Shown here piece by piece: positions 6,157-6,222 of a DNA stretch of 6,222 bases. Under the pieces are notes generated by a model. It worked only from the letters and a program-made list of their open reading frames with translations. It was not told the DNA's origin and made no database searches. The position numbers and the translations under genes were made by a program. The stretch spans positions 1 to 6,222 of the forward strand of contig CAZAQL010000138.1 of the NCBI GenBank assembly GCA_964487295.1, in the 5' to 3' direction. Source of the DNA: JAPEKQ01 sp964487295. Lineage in GTDB: Bacteria > Joyebacterota > Joyebacteria > Joyebacterales > Joyebacteraceae. How positions within the stretch are numbered: position 1 is the stretch's first letter; each line of letters opens with the position of its first letter.

Positions 6157-6222
6157 ATGAGGACGCACCTGAGAATCGTCTCGCTCGCCATCGCCGTCGT
6201 GCTGATCACGGCGGCCGCCGCG
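6157..6222 (+). CDS. Start of a probable exported protein (first 22 codons only)
   Basis: The reading frame starts at ATG 6157 and is still open at the right edge. The visible part begins MRTHLRIVSL and continues into an Ala/Val/Ile/Leu-rich stretch ending in four alanines. This is the n-region and h-region of a Sec signal peptide, or possibly an N-terminal membrane anchor. It has a strong Shine-Dalgarno and a candidate promoter with a structured leader. It is transcribed divergently from the phosphatase gene. Function cannot be assigned from 22 residues. Confidence 0.75.
   Translation, partial: MRTHLRIVSLAIAVVLITAAAA

Noticed and set aside
1..6222. CRISPR arrays, insertion sequences, tRNA or rRNA genes
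   Set aside because: No regularly spaced repeats, transposase frames, terminal inverted repeats or RNA-gene signatures were found on either strand.

Overview
This is a GC-rich, densely coding bacterial window. A TolC-type outer-membrane channel together with a lipoprotein-like periplasmic adaptor indicates a two-membrane (Gram-negative-type) organism. GC richness, the strong third-position G/C bias and the lack of close matches to textbook AcrAB-TolC suggest an uncultured or environmental lineage. I cannot assign a phylum from sequence alone.

Layout. Four genes lie on the minus strand, read from right to left: an inositol monophosphatase of the SuhB type (5905 to 5102), a TolC-family outer-membrane efflux protein (4888 to 3497), a membrane-fusion/adaptor protein (3500 to 2394), and an RND inner-membrane transporter (from 2260, running off the left edge after 753 residues). 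At the right edge a divergent plus-strand gene starts at 6157 with a good Shine-Dalgarno and what looks like a signal peptide. Only 22 codons of it are visible. The gaps are 133 bases (adaptor to RND), 213 bases (phosphatase to tolC) and 251 bases (phosphatase to the divergent gene), so no stretch over 300 bases lacks a gene.

How the genes work together. The three efflux genes encode a complete tripartite pump in the order outer membrane, adaptor, inner membrane. The tolC stop and adaptor start share an ATGA, so translation is probably coupled. The RND transporter keeps the paired aspartates in TM4 typical of the HAE (drug/hydrophobe) group, so it is a proton-driven pump, but its substrate cannot be read from the sequence. 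A candidate sigma70 promoter lies 165 to 193 bases upstream of tolC, overlapped by a 7-bp dyad, so the pump genes may be expressed separately from the phosphatase. The tolC leader holds a 10-bp perfect inverted repeat and a possible 38-codon leader ORF that also ends in an ATGA overlap. The divergent right-hand gene has its own sigma70-like promoter and a structured 5' leader.

Unusual points. The adaptor-RND spacer holds three copies of a degenerate 18-bp motif and a bipartite hairpin. After the adaptor's TGA the frame stays open for 35 more codons, and two repeat copies there encode the same five residues with only synonymous differences. I see no CRISPR array, mobile element, tRNA, rRNA or clearly novel system. 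Most of the window is a standard efflux operon.
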